NCBI GenBank assembly: GCA_018971775.1
Contig: JAGXAB010000044.1
Location: forward strand, 1-54,494
Reading direction: 5' to 3'
Length of the DNA stretch: 54,494 nucleotides
DNA from: Cyanobacteria bacterium REEB67
GTDB lineage: Bacteria; Cyanobacteriota; Vampirovibrionia; Obscuribacterales; Obscuribacteraceae
A program made the position numbers and the translations under genes. The first letter of the stretch is position 1. The number at the start of each line of letters is the position of its first letter. Shown here piece after piece: positions 35,011 to 43,403 of the stretch. The notes under the pieces were generated by a model. The model saw only the letters and a program-made list of their open reading frames with translations. It did no database searches and was not told the DNA's origin.

Positions 35011-36036
35011 CTATTTTTTAGCTTCCTGCGGCTCTTTATTCTCTTTGCTGTTCTTTTTGTCCTTGCTGTCTTTGCGTATATTGGCTTGCAAAAACCGCTC
35101 GGTATAGGATTGCACAGCCGCTTCGCGTTCAGCTTCCGGCAGGAGCGGGAAGCCTAGCTTGATTCGCTGCTCGAGATAGGCTTTTGCCACACGCTCGGAG
35201 AGGCGACTGATTTTCAAAATGTTGTCCATGCGCTCATCGCGACCGAGCACACCGCGCGCATCGAGCAAGTTGAAGGCATGTGAGCATTTGAGGATTTGCT
35301 CATAGGCAGGCAATACTAACTTTTCGTCAAGTAACTTGCGAGCCTCTTCTTCAGCGAGGCGAAAGAGGGTATGCAGCACTTCCGGATTGCTCTTTTCGAA
35401 GTTGTAGGTCGACTGCTGCACTTCATTCAAATGATAGAGCTCACGGTAGGAGACAGTATCGTTCCACTTCAAATCGTAGACATTGTCGACGTTTTGCAAA
35501 TACATCGACAGACGCTCGACGCCGTAGGTAATCTCGGCTGCCACCGGACGCACTTCCAGACCACCGGCCTGCTGGAAGTAAGTAAACTGAGTAATTTCCA
35601 GACCATCCAGCCAGACTTCCCAGCCGACCCCCCAGGCGCCCAGCGTGGGTGAAGCCCAGTTATCTTCGACAAAGCGGATATCGTGGTCGAGCGGATTGAT
35701 GCCGAGTTCTTTCAGGCTCTCGAGATAAAGCTCCTGGACATTGGCTGGAGAGGGCTTGAGGATGACCTGGTACTGGAAATAGTGCTGCAAGCGATTGGGA
35801 TTCTCGCCATAACGACCGTCGGTAGGACGGCGGCAGGGATCGGCACAGGCCATTTTCCAGGGCTCGGGACCGATAACTCGTAAAAAAGTACCGGGGCTCA
35901 TCGTCGATGCGCCTTTCTCCAGGTCAAAAGGCTGCATGACTACACAGCCCTGCTTGTCCCAGAAGCTGTTCAGGGTATGTAAAACCTGTTGAAAAGTGAG
36001 CGCCACCGTACTAACTCCCGCCGAGAAATGAGCCAT
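35011..36036 (-). CDS. glyQ: Glycyl-tRNA synthetase alpha subunit
   Basis: 341 residues, the catalytic subunit of the bacterial alpha2beta2 glycyl-tRNA synthetase. [20 protein letters not shown] (14-33), [25 protein letters not shown] and [22 protein letters not shown] blocks are unmistakable class II motifs of GlyQ. The body ends near 320, and the last 20 residues are a Lys/Glu-rich tail ([17 protein letters not shown]) not found in E. coli GlyQ (303 residues). ATG at 36036. The beta subunit gene glyS is not adjacent, unlike in most bacteria with this enzyme type. It is divergent from the MoxR operon at 36169. Confidence 0.95.
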   Translation of the reverse strand: MAHFSAGVSTVALTFQQVLHTLNSFWDKQGCVVMQPFDLEKGASTMSPGTFLRVIGPEPWKMACADPCRRPTDGRYGENPNRLQHYFQYQVILKPSPANVQELYLESLKELGINPLDHDIRFVEDNWASPTLGAWGVGWEVWLDGLEITQFTYFQQAGGLEVRPVAAEITYGVERLSMYLQNVDNVYDLKWNDTVSYRELYHLNEVQQSTYNFEKSNPEVLHTLFRLAEEEARKLLDEKLVLPAYEQILKCSHAFNLLDARGVLGRDERMDNILKISRLSERVAKAYLEQRIKLGFPLLPEAEREAAVQSYTERFLQANIRKDSKDKKNSKENKEPQEAKK

Positions 36037-36082
36037 CAGACCAAGGGTCTTAGCTTAACACGTCAAGCGGAGCAGGATTAAA

Positions 36083-36113
36083 TTGACTAACTCTCATACA
36101 TAAGTGGAATAAT
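36083..36113 (+). promoter_or_regulatory. Candidate promoter of the MoxR operon
   Basis: TTGACT (36083-36088) and AATAAT (36108-36113) each match five of six consensus bases, but the 19-base spacer is long. Transcription would start near 36120, giving a 49-base leader ahead of the TTG at 36169. Confidence 0.4.
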
Positions 36114-36154
36114 CTTGGTCAGTGACTGCTCCGCTTGTGGGCAGCGTCGGTTGC

Positions 36155-36161
36155 AAAGGAG
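36155..36161 (+). promoter_or_regulatory. Ribosome binding site fixing the TTG start of moxR
   Basis: AAAGGAG lies 7 bases before TTG 36169, a near-ideal match. It supports TTG over the in-frame ATG at 36247 as the start of the MoxR-type gene. Confidence 0.75.
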
Positions 36162-36168
36162 CCAGTGA

Positions 36169-37212
36169 TTGGAAGGTCAATTTAGCCGCGGTTATGGTGA
36201 CGGCCCGGATGGGCCAGGGCGCCGCGATCCGGGTGGCGCTACGACAATGAGCGGTGGCGCCGGAGCGAGCACCCCAGCGCTGCGAGTGCAGCAGCTCGCC
36301 CCCAAGGTGCAAAAACTACTCGACAATATCAACGGAGTCCTGGTCGGTCAAGGTCACGCCACGAGATTGGCCGTTATCGCCTTTCTAGCCGGCGGCCATT
36401 GCCTGGTGGAAGACGTACCCGGAGTCGGAAAAACCCTTCTAGCCAAGTCACTGGCCATGTCGGTGCATGCAAAATTTAAACGTATCCAGTGTACGCCCGA
36501 CCTTTTGCCTTCGGACATCAGCGGTGTGAGCATTTTCGAGGCCCGCGAGGGCACATTCAAGTTTATGCCCGGTCCGATTTTTACTAATATCCTGCTCGCC
36601 GACGAAATCAACCGCGCCACGCCCCGCACACAGTCGAGCTTGCTCGAGGCCATGGAAGAAAATCAGGTCACCACCGACGGTGCCACGCGCCGCCTGCCCG
36701 ATTTGTTTTTCGTCATCGCCACCGAAAACCCGATTGAATATCACGGTACATTCCCCCTGCCTGAAGCACAGCTCGACCGTTTCATGATTTCGCTGTCGCT
36801 GGGCTATCCCAAACCTTCGGAAGAAGTGGAAATTCTGGATAAAACCCTCCAGGAAGAAAGCTTCACCGTCGACGCCGTCCTCACCGAAGCTGATGTACTG
36901 GAGGCGCGACAGGTCGTGAAAATGGTCGTCGTCGACCAGTCGATCAAAAATTATATTGTCTCGGTCGTTGGTGCGACCCGCAAACATCCCTCGATCGTAC
37001 TCGGGGTCAGCCCCCGCGGTAGCCAGCTACTGATGCGGGCCGCTCAGGCAGCCGCTCTCGTCGATGGTCGTCACTATGTAAAACCGGATGACGTCAAACT
37101 ACTAGCTCCTTACGTTCTCGGCCATAGAATCATTCCGAAAGTCAGGGATAACCGCGTGAGCCATGCTCAACTTATTGAAAGAGTACTCGAAGAAGTCCCC
37201 GTTCCAGTCTAG
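36169..37212 (+). CDS. MoxR-type AAA+ ATPase
   Basis: 347 residues from TTG 36169, which has an AAAGGAG ribosome site 7 bases upstream. The first 26 residues are Gly/Arg-rich and probably flexible. Walker A is GVGKT in EDVPGVGKTLLAKSLAM, Walker B is LLADEINRA, sensor 1 is FVIATENPIEYHGTFPLPEAQLDRFM. PEAQLDRF is the MoxR-specific block. MoxR ATPases act as chaperones that mature partner proteins, often VWA or DUF58 partners. First gene of a three-gene operon; it overlaps the DUF58 gene by 50 bases. Confidence 0.92.
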   Translation: MEGQFSRGYGDGPDGPGRRDPGGATTMSGGAGASTPALRVQQLAPKVQKLLDNINGVLVGQGHATRLAVIAFLAGGHCLVEDVPGVGKTLLAKSLAMSVHAKFKRIQCTPDLLPSDISGVSIFEAREGTFKFMPGPIFTNILLADEINRATPRTQSSLLEAMEENQVTTDGATRRLPDLFFVIATENPIEYHGTFPLPEAQLDRFMISLSLGYPKPSEEVEILDKTLQEESFTVDAVLTEADVLEARQVVKMVVVDQSIKNYIVSVVGATRKHPSIVLGVSPRGSQLLMRAAQAAALVDGRHYVKPDDVKLLAPYVLGHRIIPKVRDNRVSHAQLIERVLEEVPVPV

Positions 37213-38764
37213 GTTTCAAAGCCAGCTGGAGGACCCGAAACTTAGAGCCGCCCAAGAAGACAGCAAACTCAACGGCGTCACTATCGACTTGCCTTTTTTG
37301 CGCGAGCCGAAGTTGAAACTCGTGCTCGAAGAGCGATTTTTCGTGGCGCTGGCGGTTACAGTCTCGCTTTATATCTTCGGCTCAGTGAGCGGCAATGACT
37401 GGGTCTACCTGCTCACTTCGGCGGCTCTTTCCACTCTTGTACTCGGCATTGTCATCCCCCTCATCCAGGTAATCGAGTCGGATATTTTCTTCCATCTGCC
37501 GCGCGAATCGGTGTCCAAGGAGCGCCTCAACCTGCGCGTCCAGGTCAAGCGCAAATCATTTCTGTCCAGGTTTGGTCTTGGGTTTCTCGCTCGTTACTTC
37601 CCGGTAAAGTGGCTGCTAGTCAAAATCAAGCTTGTCAGACTGGGAGAAAAGGAGAATATGCTCCGCCCGGTGATGATCGAGCACCTGCTCAACGAAGCCT
37701 GGGTCGTCGCACAGACTCCGAAACTCAGACGCGGCGTCTACAACCTCGAATCAATCGAGGTTTTTTCCTGCTATCCCTTCGGCCTGGCCTGGTGGGTAAA
37801 AAACTATCCCCTCACCAGCGAATTTACCGATTACTCGCTCAGCTTGAATGCCGCTTACGACTCGAAAATCGGTGTAACCGATCGCACCGAGGCGCGCGCT
37901 CTGCAGATGGTTGTCTTCCCCCGGTCGAACAACATTGAAGGCAACTTCCTTTACAGGTTGAGAGCAGCCGGCGATTCCGCCCTCTTCTTTTCTTCAGCCA
38001 GGCCCATCGCCGCCCTATCTTCTTCCTCGGTACGCTCCCTGAGAGAATTTCATACCGGCGACAGCCCGCGACTGATCCACTGGCCGACCAGCGCCAAAGT
38101 CGGCAAATTGATGATTCGCGAATTCGAGTCCGAAGGCTTACCCGGTTTTGATGTGCTTCTCGATCTCACTTCCGATTGGCAAAACGAAGAGCAATTTGAG
38201 CTGGCCATTTCGATCAGTCTCTCGCTTTTGCAACTGGGCTTCAAATTGGGTGGCTCACCTGAACTCTACATCACACCATCGGTCGATGAAGATATCGAAT
38301 TGCTCCCCACCTTCCTCACCGATCTGCCTGCCATCGCCCCTGGTATCGGCTGGGCCGCTCAGATTTTAGCTCGAGTCGAGGCACTGGTAGTCGATCCTGA
38401 TTATGGCGACTATCAGGTGAAAGTACCCCGAGTCGGTGAACTCGATACGATGGCCCTGCTCTGTCCGAGACCGGCTACAGCTAAAGACAATGAAGACTTC
38501 GACGAAGAAAACGAAGAAGCCCCGCCGGTCGATCCCAAACAAGTAGATCTCTGGGTCATGTCGCGCGCCCTCCTCGAGGCCGACTCACACCGAATCAGCA
38601 GCGATGCCGCCGAAGAAGCGCTCTCGATCAAAGCGCCAATACCATTGCACGCCATGGGCTCAGGTGACCGTCGTCAATCGGCCGTTGATCACAGAAAAGG
38701 CAAAACACCTCCAGGCCGTGTGCTTTCGTCCTTGACCGAGTTTGAGGAGTTGCCACACATCTGA
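37163..38764 (+). CDS. DUF58-domain membrane protein, MoxR partner
   Basis: 533 residues. Two hydrophobic helices (about 57-100, FFVALAVTVSLYIFG and LVLGIVIPLIQVI) sit near the N-terminus. The DUF58 block is REFHTGDSPRLIHWPTSAKVGKLMIREFE (about 292-320), and DVLLDLTSDW begins the following VWA-like region. DUF58 proteins are membrane-anchored partners of MoxR ATPases. The ATG at 37163 lies inside the moxR gene (50-base overlap), a sign of translational coupling. The stop overlaps the next start as TGATG. The C-terminal 120 residues are acidic and Pro-rich. Confidence 0.88.
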   Translation: MLNLLKEYSKKSPFQSRFQSQLEDPKLRAAQEDSKLNGVTIDLPFLREPKLKLVLEERFFVALAVTVSLYIFGSVSGNDWVYLLTSAALSTLVLGIVIPLIQVIESDIFFHLPRESVSKERLNLRVQVKRKSFLSRFGLGFLARYFPVKWLLVKIKLVRLGEKENMLRPVMIEHLLNEAWVVAQTPKLRRGVYNLESIEVFSCYPFGLAWWVKNYPLTSEFTDYSLSLNAAYDSKIGVTDRTEARALQMVVFPRSNNIEGNFLYRLRAAGDSALFFSSARPIAALSSSSVRSLREFHTGDSPRLIHWPTSAKVGKLMIREFESEGLPGFDVLLDLTSDWQNEEQFELAISISLSLLQLGFKLGGSPELYITPSVDEDIELLPTFLTDLPAIAPGIGWAAQILARVEALVVDPDYGDYQVKVPRVGELDTMALLCPRPATAKDNEDFDEENEEAPPVDPKQVDLWVMSRALLEADSHRISSDAAEEALSIKAPIPLHAMGSGDRRQSAVDHRKGKTPPGRVLSSLTEFEELPHI

Positions 38765-41700
38765 TGCAGACCCGGTCTAGACCAAAGAAAAACTCCGCTC
38801 GGCCGGCCGCGAATCCTTTTGCAATCGGCGCCGCGAGCAACCGCAATGGAGGCCGCCAAGGAAGCGCCGGAGCGAACAAAGTAAAAAAAATCCAGACTCC
38901 GGAAAATTCGATCGGCATACGCGTTTGCGCCTTGAGTCTCGTCCTGCTCCTGATTCTCGCTTCCGCCAGCTACATTCCCACCCAACCGGCGGCTATCTTC
39001 ATATATGCGCTCGTCGCCATCGCCGGCAGCTACATCGCCTATACCTTTCGCTTGAAACGTCCGACCTGGGTGGCGTCCCTCCCCTTCATCGGCGCCTTCC
39101 TGCTCTTTGCCAATTTCATCCTCGAGCTCTGGTTTTCGATCACCGGTGGCGGCATGGGTCAGGGTACTGCTGTGGCCGCCTTCGTCCACATGCTGACCGG
39201 CCTGCTTGCCCTGCATTGTTTCGACCTGCGCAGTCGCACTGATTTTTCTATCTCGGCGCTGATCGGACTGGGTCTGCTTACCTTTTTGACCGGCGTCGCC
39301 CGTGATTTGATCTTCGGCGGCTATGTGATGATCTACACCATCCTTGGTGGCATGCTCCTTTTTTACGACTCCTCTTCGCGCTCCCATGAAATCGGACCAT
39401 CGAGAGCTTTTGCCGATGGACAGATCGAAGGACAGCCGATGATTCGCCGGTTGCGCATCGCATCGTTGACGGCGATGCTGCCGATTTTCCTCATCCCACT
39501 GGTCACTGCCGCAACTTGCTTCATTTTGCCGAAGGGCGATTCTGTTTTAGAACTTTTCGTCGACAGTTTCCGCGCTCAATTCCCGATTTCGGCATCGATG
39601 AGCGGTTATCTGAGCCGGGGCGGACGTAGCCAATCGGTGCAGGGCGGTGTGAGCTCGGAGAAGAAAGAAGGCGGCGCCAGTTACTCGGCCAAAGGAGGCC
39701 AGGGGGAAGGCACCGCCAGCAGTGCCGGCCCACCGACAGCCGGCGCCAAAGGCGGCAAGGGTGCAAGCGGTTCCGGAGCGGGATCAGGCTCAAATGGCGC
39801 CCCGACCGCGAGCAATCCCAAGGGCAAAGGTTCAGCCATTCCGGGATTGAACGGTAAAAAGACCAATTTCGACATCAGCGATCTGAAACTCAATCAAGAA
39901 ATGCTCAAAGAAAGAGCGATCGATGAAGACTATGATAAACAGACCCTCGACCTCAAACAGGGTCCAGCCAATCAAAACAATTTGATACTAAAAGTAGGGT
40001 CGCAAAATCCGACCTACATCCGACGCTACACCCTCGATGCCTTCGACGGCCAGACCTGGACAAGGAAAATGCCTGTCCTGGCTAAGAGCCTGGAACCGAC
40101 AGCCAAACTCGGTTTTGACCTGACTGCAAGTAACGCCGTCTATGTGCCAACCGATCTGCCGACCGAAGAAATCACACAGGACTTCCGCACAGAAACACCG
40201 ATGGGGATGATCCTGCCGCACACCTGGATGCCTCAGGTCGTGAAGATCGATAGCGAAAGTTTGCGTATAGACGGCGACGGCACCCTCAAATTGCCGGCGG
40301 CCATGCCGGACCGCGCTCATTACACGGTCACATCGCAGGTACCGGTTTATGACCTGGAGATGATGCGTCGCCTCGCGCCGGAAACACTTTTGCAACTGGA
40401 CGAGGAGCGCGACGACGAAATAAAAACCGCCCAGGCCTGCCTGCAGATGCCTGCTAATCTAGATAAGCGGATCAAGGACATGGCCGCAGACGCGGGCGGT
40501 ATCGAAGGCAACTGGTTTAGTAAAGCTGAACGCACCGCTGAGTATATGAAGACGCACTATCGCTATAACAAGCGATCTTTCTTCGACCAGGCCGGCGGCA
40601 ATGCGGCCACAGATGCTTCCGGCAGCAACAGTAACAATACTGAAAACGCTGCAAGCACAACAACCGGCGAAAAATCCGAGCAAGAAAAGACCACGGCAGC
40701 AAACAACACTCCCGACAAGGCCTTCGGCCTGGGCGGAGCAGTCGGTGAAATCGAGCGCCCTAAAACTATCGACGAGAAGACCAGCGCCCAAGAGAGTAAC
40801 GGAGAAAAAGACAGGGCCGGCGAAAAACCGCCAGGCGAAACAAAAATCGCGGCCCCGGCCATAGCTGGTTCAGCGGCTCCAGCGGCGGTATCCGCGGCGC
40901 CAAACGCCGACCTCAATCGTTTCGTTTTCCAGACCAAAGTGGGCAACTGCCGCGATTTTGCCACCACTTTCGTCCTGCTCTGCCGGGCCCAGGGCATCCC
41001 GGCCCGCATTGTCGTCGGCTTCCTGCCTGGTGAATTGAATAAAAAAACCGGCTACCGCGAAATCCGCGGCAAAGACACGCACGTCTGGGCGGAAGTCTAC
41101 ATCCCTTACTGGAACTGGGTACCCTTCGATCCGACGCCGGATGGCGCACTGCCAGCCCATCAAGAGGGCGGTAATGCCCTGACCAAGTTTATCAGCAGTG
41201 GTCTTGCCAATCCCTTTGGGCAGAACGTCAATCGTAAAACCGTGCGCAAAGCGGAAAAGAGTAGCTTGCGTGGCAGCGATTCGCATGAACGCGGACCGGA
41301 CGAGAAAAAGGCAAACAATCCCGGATTCAATTTCGATGCCGCCAAAAACAAGCCCAAGGGCTCCTCTTTCAACCTGCCCTGGCTAGGCACCATCGACCAG
41401 ACCCAGATGCAATCGGTAGTCAAACTGATTGGTGCCTTCCTCTTGCTGATCGTCCTTTTAGCAGTCGTCCTCCTCTACCTCAAGCAACGCAAACACACCT
41501 CAGCTCTGGCACTGATCAGCGATCAACCACCCTCGACCGTGGTTTTCCTTGAGGTCTTGAGCGAATTGAAGCGCTACGAATTTACGAAAATTCCCACCGA
41601 AACCGCAGATGAATTATCCGAGCGGGCCCGCAGTCAATTTGCCCAGCTCCTCCATGATGGTCGACAGGTGCCGAGCGAACTGCCCGAGGTTGTCAGTCAA

Positions 41701-41814
41701 TTTATGGAGCTTTACAGCGAGGAACGCTTCGGAGGCGCCGACAACCTCGACGAACTGCACGAACTCTCCAAGCGCATCAAAGCTCTGGCCCACAGCAAGA
41801 AAGGTCGACGCTGA
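38764..41814 (+). CDS. Transglutaminase-like membrane protein (DUF3488 + transglutaminase core)
   Basis: 1016 residues. About six transmembrane helices lie between 55 and 270. A Gly/Ser/Lys-rich linker spans about 290-365 (GGRSQSVQGG, AKGGKGASGSGAGSG). The transglutaminase core holds the full triad: Cys729 in KVGNCRDFATTF, His773 in KDTHVWAEVY and Asp789 in PFDPTPDG. A single C-terminal helix (about 890-912, LIGAFLLLIVLLAVVLLYL) is followed by 100 cytosolic residues. The core is interrupted between about 605 and 712 by an Ala/Gly/Lys/Glu-rich insertion. The usual partner motif G-Y-C-E-H-F-A reads G-N-C-R-D-F-A. Third gene of the MoxR-DUF58-transglutaminase operon. Substrate unknown; likely modifies proteins or peptides at the outer face. 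Confidence 0.9.
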   Translation: MQTRSRPKKNSARPAANPFAIGAASNRNGGRQGSAGANKVKKIQTPENSIGIRVCALSLVLLLILASASYIPTQPAAIFIYALVAIAGSYIAYTFRLKRPTWVASLPFIGAFLLFANFILELWFSITGGGMGQGTAVAAFVHMLTGLLALHCFDLRSRTDFSISALIGLGLLTFLTGVARDLIFGGYVMIYTILGGMLLFYDSSSRSHEIGPSRAFADGQIEGQPMIRRLRIASLTAMLPIFLIPLVTAATCFILPKGDSVLELFVDSFRAQFPISASMSGYLSRGGRSQSVQGGVSSEKKEGGASYSAKGGQGEGTASSAGPPTAGAKGGKGASGSGAGSGSNGAPTASNPKGKGSAIPGLNGKKTNFDISDLKLNQEMLKERAIDEDYDKQTLDLKQGPANQNNLILKVGSQNPTYIRRYTLDAFDGQTWTRKMPVLAKSLEPTAKLGFDLTASNAVYVPTDLPTEEITQDFRTETPMGMILPHTWMPQVVKIDSESLRIDGDGTLKLPAAMPDRAHYTVTSQVPVYDLEMMRRLAPETLLQLDEERDDEIKTAQACLQMPANLDKRIKDMAADAGGIEGNWFSKAERTAEYMKTHYRYNKRSFFDQAGGNAATDASGSNSNNTENAASTTTGEKSEQEKTTAANNTPDKAFGLGGAVGEIERPKTIDEKTSAQESNGEKDRAGEKPPGETKIAAPAIAGSAAPAAVSAAPNADLNRFVFQTKVGNCRDFATTFVLLCRAQGIPARIVVGFLPGELNKKTGYREIRGKDTHVWAEVYIPYWNWVPFDPTPDGALPAHQEGGNALTKFISSGLANPFGQNVNRKTVRKAEKSSLRGSDSHERGPDEKKANNPGFNFDAAKNKPKGSSFNLPWLGTIDQTQMQSVVKLIGAFLLLIVLLAVVLLYLKQRKHTSALALISDQPPSTVVFLEVLSELKRYEFTKIPTETADELSERARSQFAQLLHDGRQVPSELPEVVSQFMELYSEERFGGADNLDELHELSKRIKALAHSKKGRR

Positions 41815-42005
41815 GGCCTTGCCTCGACGCCAACCAAGATTTATCAGGCGGAAGGCGAGGCTGCCAAGCAAGAGGCTTGTCAATGTGGCCGCCGGTCAAA
41901 TCGATGGGCAGGCTAAATTGGCCCTTACTTTGGCAATAAAGGACCGTCAAGTGCTGGTAAGAACGGCTTGAACGCGATAAAGTGGTAATACTTGCTGGAC
42001 TGCTA

Positions 42006-42019
42006 TACCTGAACAGGTA
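42006..42019 (+). promoter_or_regulatory. Perfect palindrome upstream of the AAA+ ATPase gene
   Basis: TACCTG-AA-CAGGTA is an exact 6-bp inverted repeat about 45 bases before the ATG at 42064. It overlaps a TATACC stretch that could be a -10 box. Candidate operator; no known regulator is implied. Confidence 0.3.
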
Positions 42020-42063
42020 ACAGTTAGCAGGTCGCCACCGTTGTCACACAAGAGAGACTAGAC

Positions 42064-43344
42064 ATGCAACAGGTTAGAACGGGCACCCAGCAACAACAGG
42101 AGTTTGTCCCTCCATACCCCTCGACGATTGCCGAGACGGGCATGAAGGAAGGCTTCCTGGAAGAGCTGGTCCTTAAAGACATTTACATGGTCAACTTCGC
42201 CCTCGGCCGCGAAATTGCATCTAGGACCATGTTGCCTTTCAAAATCGTGGAAGAGCTTCTGGAAATTTTGAAGAAGCAGCTCCTGATCGAAGTCAGAGCC
42301 TCAGGTGGTCTGGCCGACTACGAATATACCCCGACCGAGAAAGGCCGCGACAGAGCTCGCGCCTACTTCGACCACAACGCTTATGTCGGACCGTGCCCGG
42401 TGCCGTGGAGCCGTTATGTCGACTCGCTCAAATATCAAACGATCCGTCGCGAGCATGTGACGCCGCGCGATCTGGAAGTGGCATTTTCGGACATCATGGT
42501 CAATCGCCGCACGATCAACGCCGTCGGTCCGGCCATCAACTCCGGACGCGGGATGTTCTTGTTTGGTGAAGCCGGCAACGGCAAGACATCGATCGCCGAA
42601 CGTATCGTCAGATCTTTCAAAGGCCACATCTTCATCCCTTATGCCGTAGAAATCGACGGTCAGATCATCCGCGTCTACGACAACCACAACCACGAGCAAG
42701 TCTCCGCCGCCAACTATCCGAGAGACTATGACCATCGCTGGGTGCGCATCCAGCGTCCCTGCGTAGTCGTCGGCGGTGAACTTACAATCGACATGCTCGA
42801 ACTGCAATTTGACTACGGTACAAAGCTCTATGAAGCACCGATTCAGCTCAAGTCAAATTGCGGCTTGCTCCTGATCGACGACTTTGGCCGCCAGCGCATC
42901 GACCACAAATCACTGCTCAACAGATGGATTGTCCCTCTCGAAAAACGCGTCGACTATCTCACCTTGCATACCGGCAAAAAGCTGGAAGTGCCTTTCGAAC
43001 AGTTGATTGTTTTCTCCACCAACCTCAACCCGGCGGACCTTGTAGACGAAGCCTTCCTCAGACGTATTCCCTACAAGATCAACATCACCAATCCGACCGA
43101 AGACGAATTCAAATGGATCTTCTTGCAATACTGCCAGCGCACCGGCGTACCGTACAACGAAGAAGCGGTCAATTATCTTATTGAATCGCAATATCGCAGC
43201 GGCAAGCGCATGATGCGTTGTTGCCACCCACGCGACATCGTTGACCAGGTGATCAACCTCTGTGCTTTCTTGCAGACGGATCCAAGACTTTCGAGGGAAT
43301 ATCTGGATCACGCCTGTGCCGTATATTTCGCAGCGATGAAATAA
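42064..43344 (+). CDS. AAA+ ATPase with N-terminal winged-helix-like domain, unknown role
   Basis: 426 residues. Residues 25-100 look like a winged-helix domain (KIVEELLEILKKQLLIEVR then LADYEYTPTEKGRDRARAY as wing). Walker A is GEAGNGKT (168-175), Walker B LLLIDDFG (about 272-279), and VFSTNLNPADLVDEAFLRRIPYKI contains the sensor region with two arginines. The order fits a MoxR/ORC-like ATPase, but I do not recognise the exact family. HHNH-like segments (DNHNHEQVSAANYPRD) lie between the Walkers. It is a stand-alone gene with a preceding 249-base gap and a strong terminator after it. The winged helix suggests DNA or RNA binding, or a regulatory role. The assignment is inferred. Confidence 0.78.
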   Translation: MQQVRTGTQQQQEFVPPYPSTIAETGMKEGFLEELVLKDIYMVNFALGREIASRTMLPFKIVEELLEILKKQLLIEVRASGGLADYEYTPTEKGRDRARAYFDHNAYVGPCPVPWSRYVDSLKYQTIRREHVTPRDLEVAFSDIMVNRRTINAVGPAINSGRGMFLFGEAGNGKTSIAERIVRSFKGHIFIPYAVEIDGQIIRVYDNHNHEQVSAANYPRDYDHRWVRIQRPCVVVGGELTIDMLELQFDYGTKLYEAPIQLKSNCGLLLIDDFGRQRIDHKSLLNRWIVPLEKRVDYLTLHTGKKLEVPFEQLIVFSTNLNPADLVDEAFLRRIPYKINITNPTEDEFKWIFLQYCQRTGVPYNEEAVNYLIESQYRSGKRMMRCCHPRDIVDQVINLCAFLQTDPRLSREYLDHACAVYFAAMK

Positions 43345-43364
43345 CCGGTCCAGCAAGCCAATAC

Positions 43365-43403
43365 AAAAGCCCCGCGACGACAGAGTCCGCGGGGCTTTTA
43401 TTT
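43365..43403. terminator. Bidirectional intrinsic terminator between AAA+ gene and comEC
   Basis: Arms aaaagccccgcg (43365-43376) and cgcggggctttt (43388-43399) form a perfect 12-bp stem with an 11-base loop. T-tracts are present on both strands. It serves the + strand ATPase gene and the - strand comEC, whose stop codon (43404-43406) begins right at its edge. Confidence 0.9.

Noticed and set aside
34840..35157. 105-residue + strand frame between the glycosidase and glyQ
   Set aside because: It runs into glyQ in antisense, is rich in Phe and Leu from the AT-rich stretch, and has no other support.
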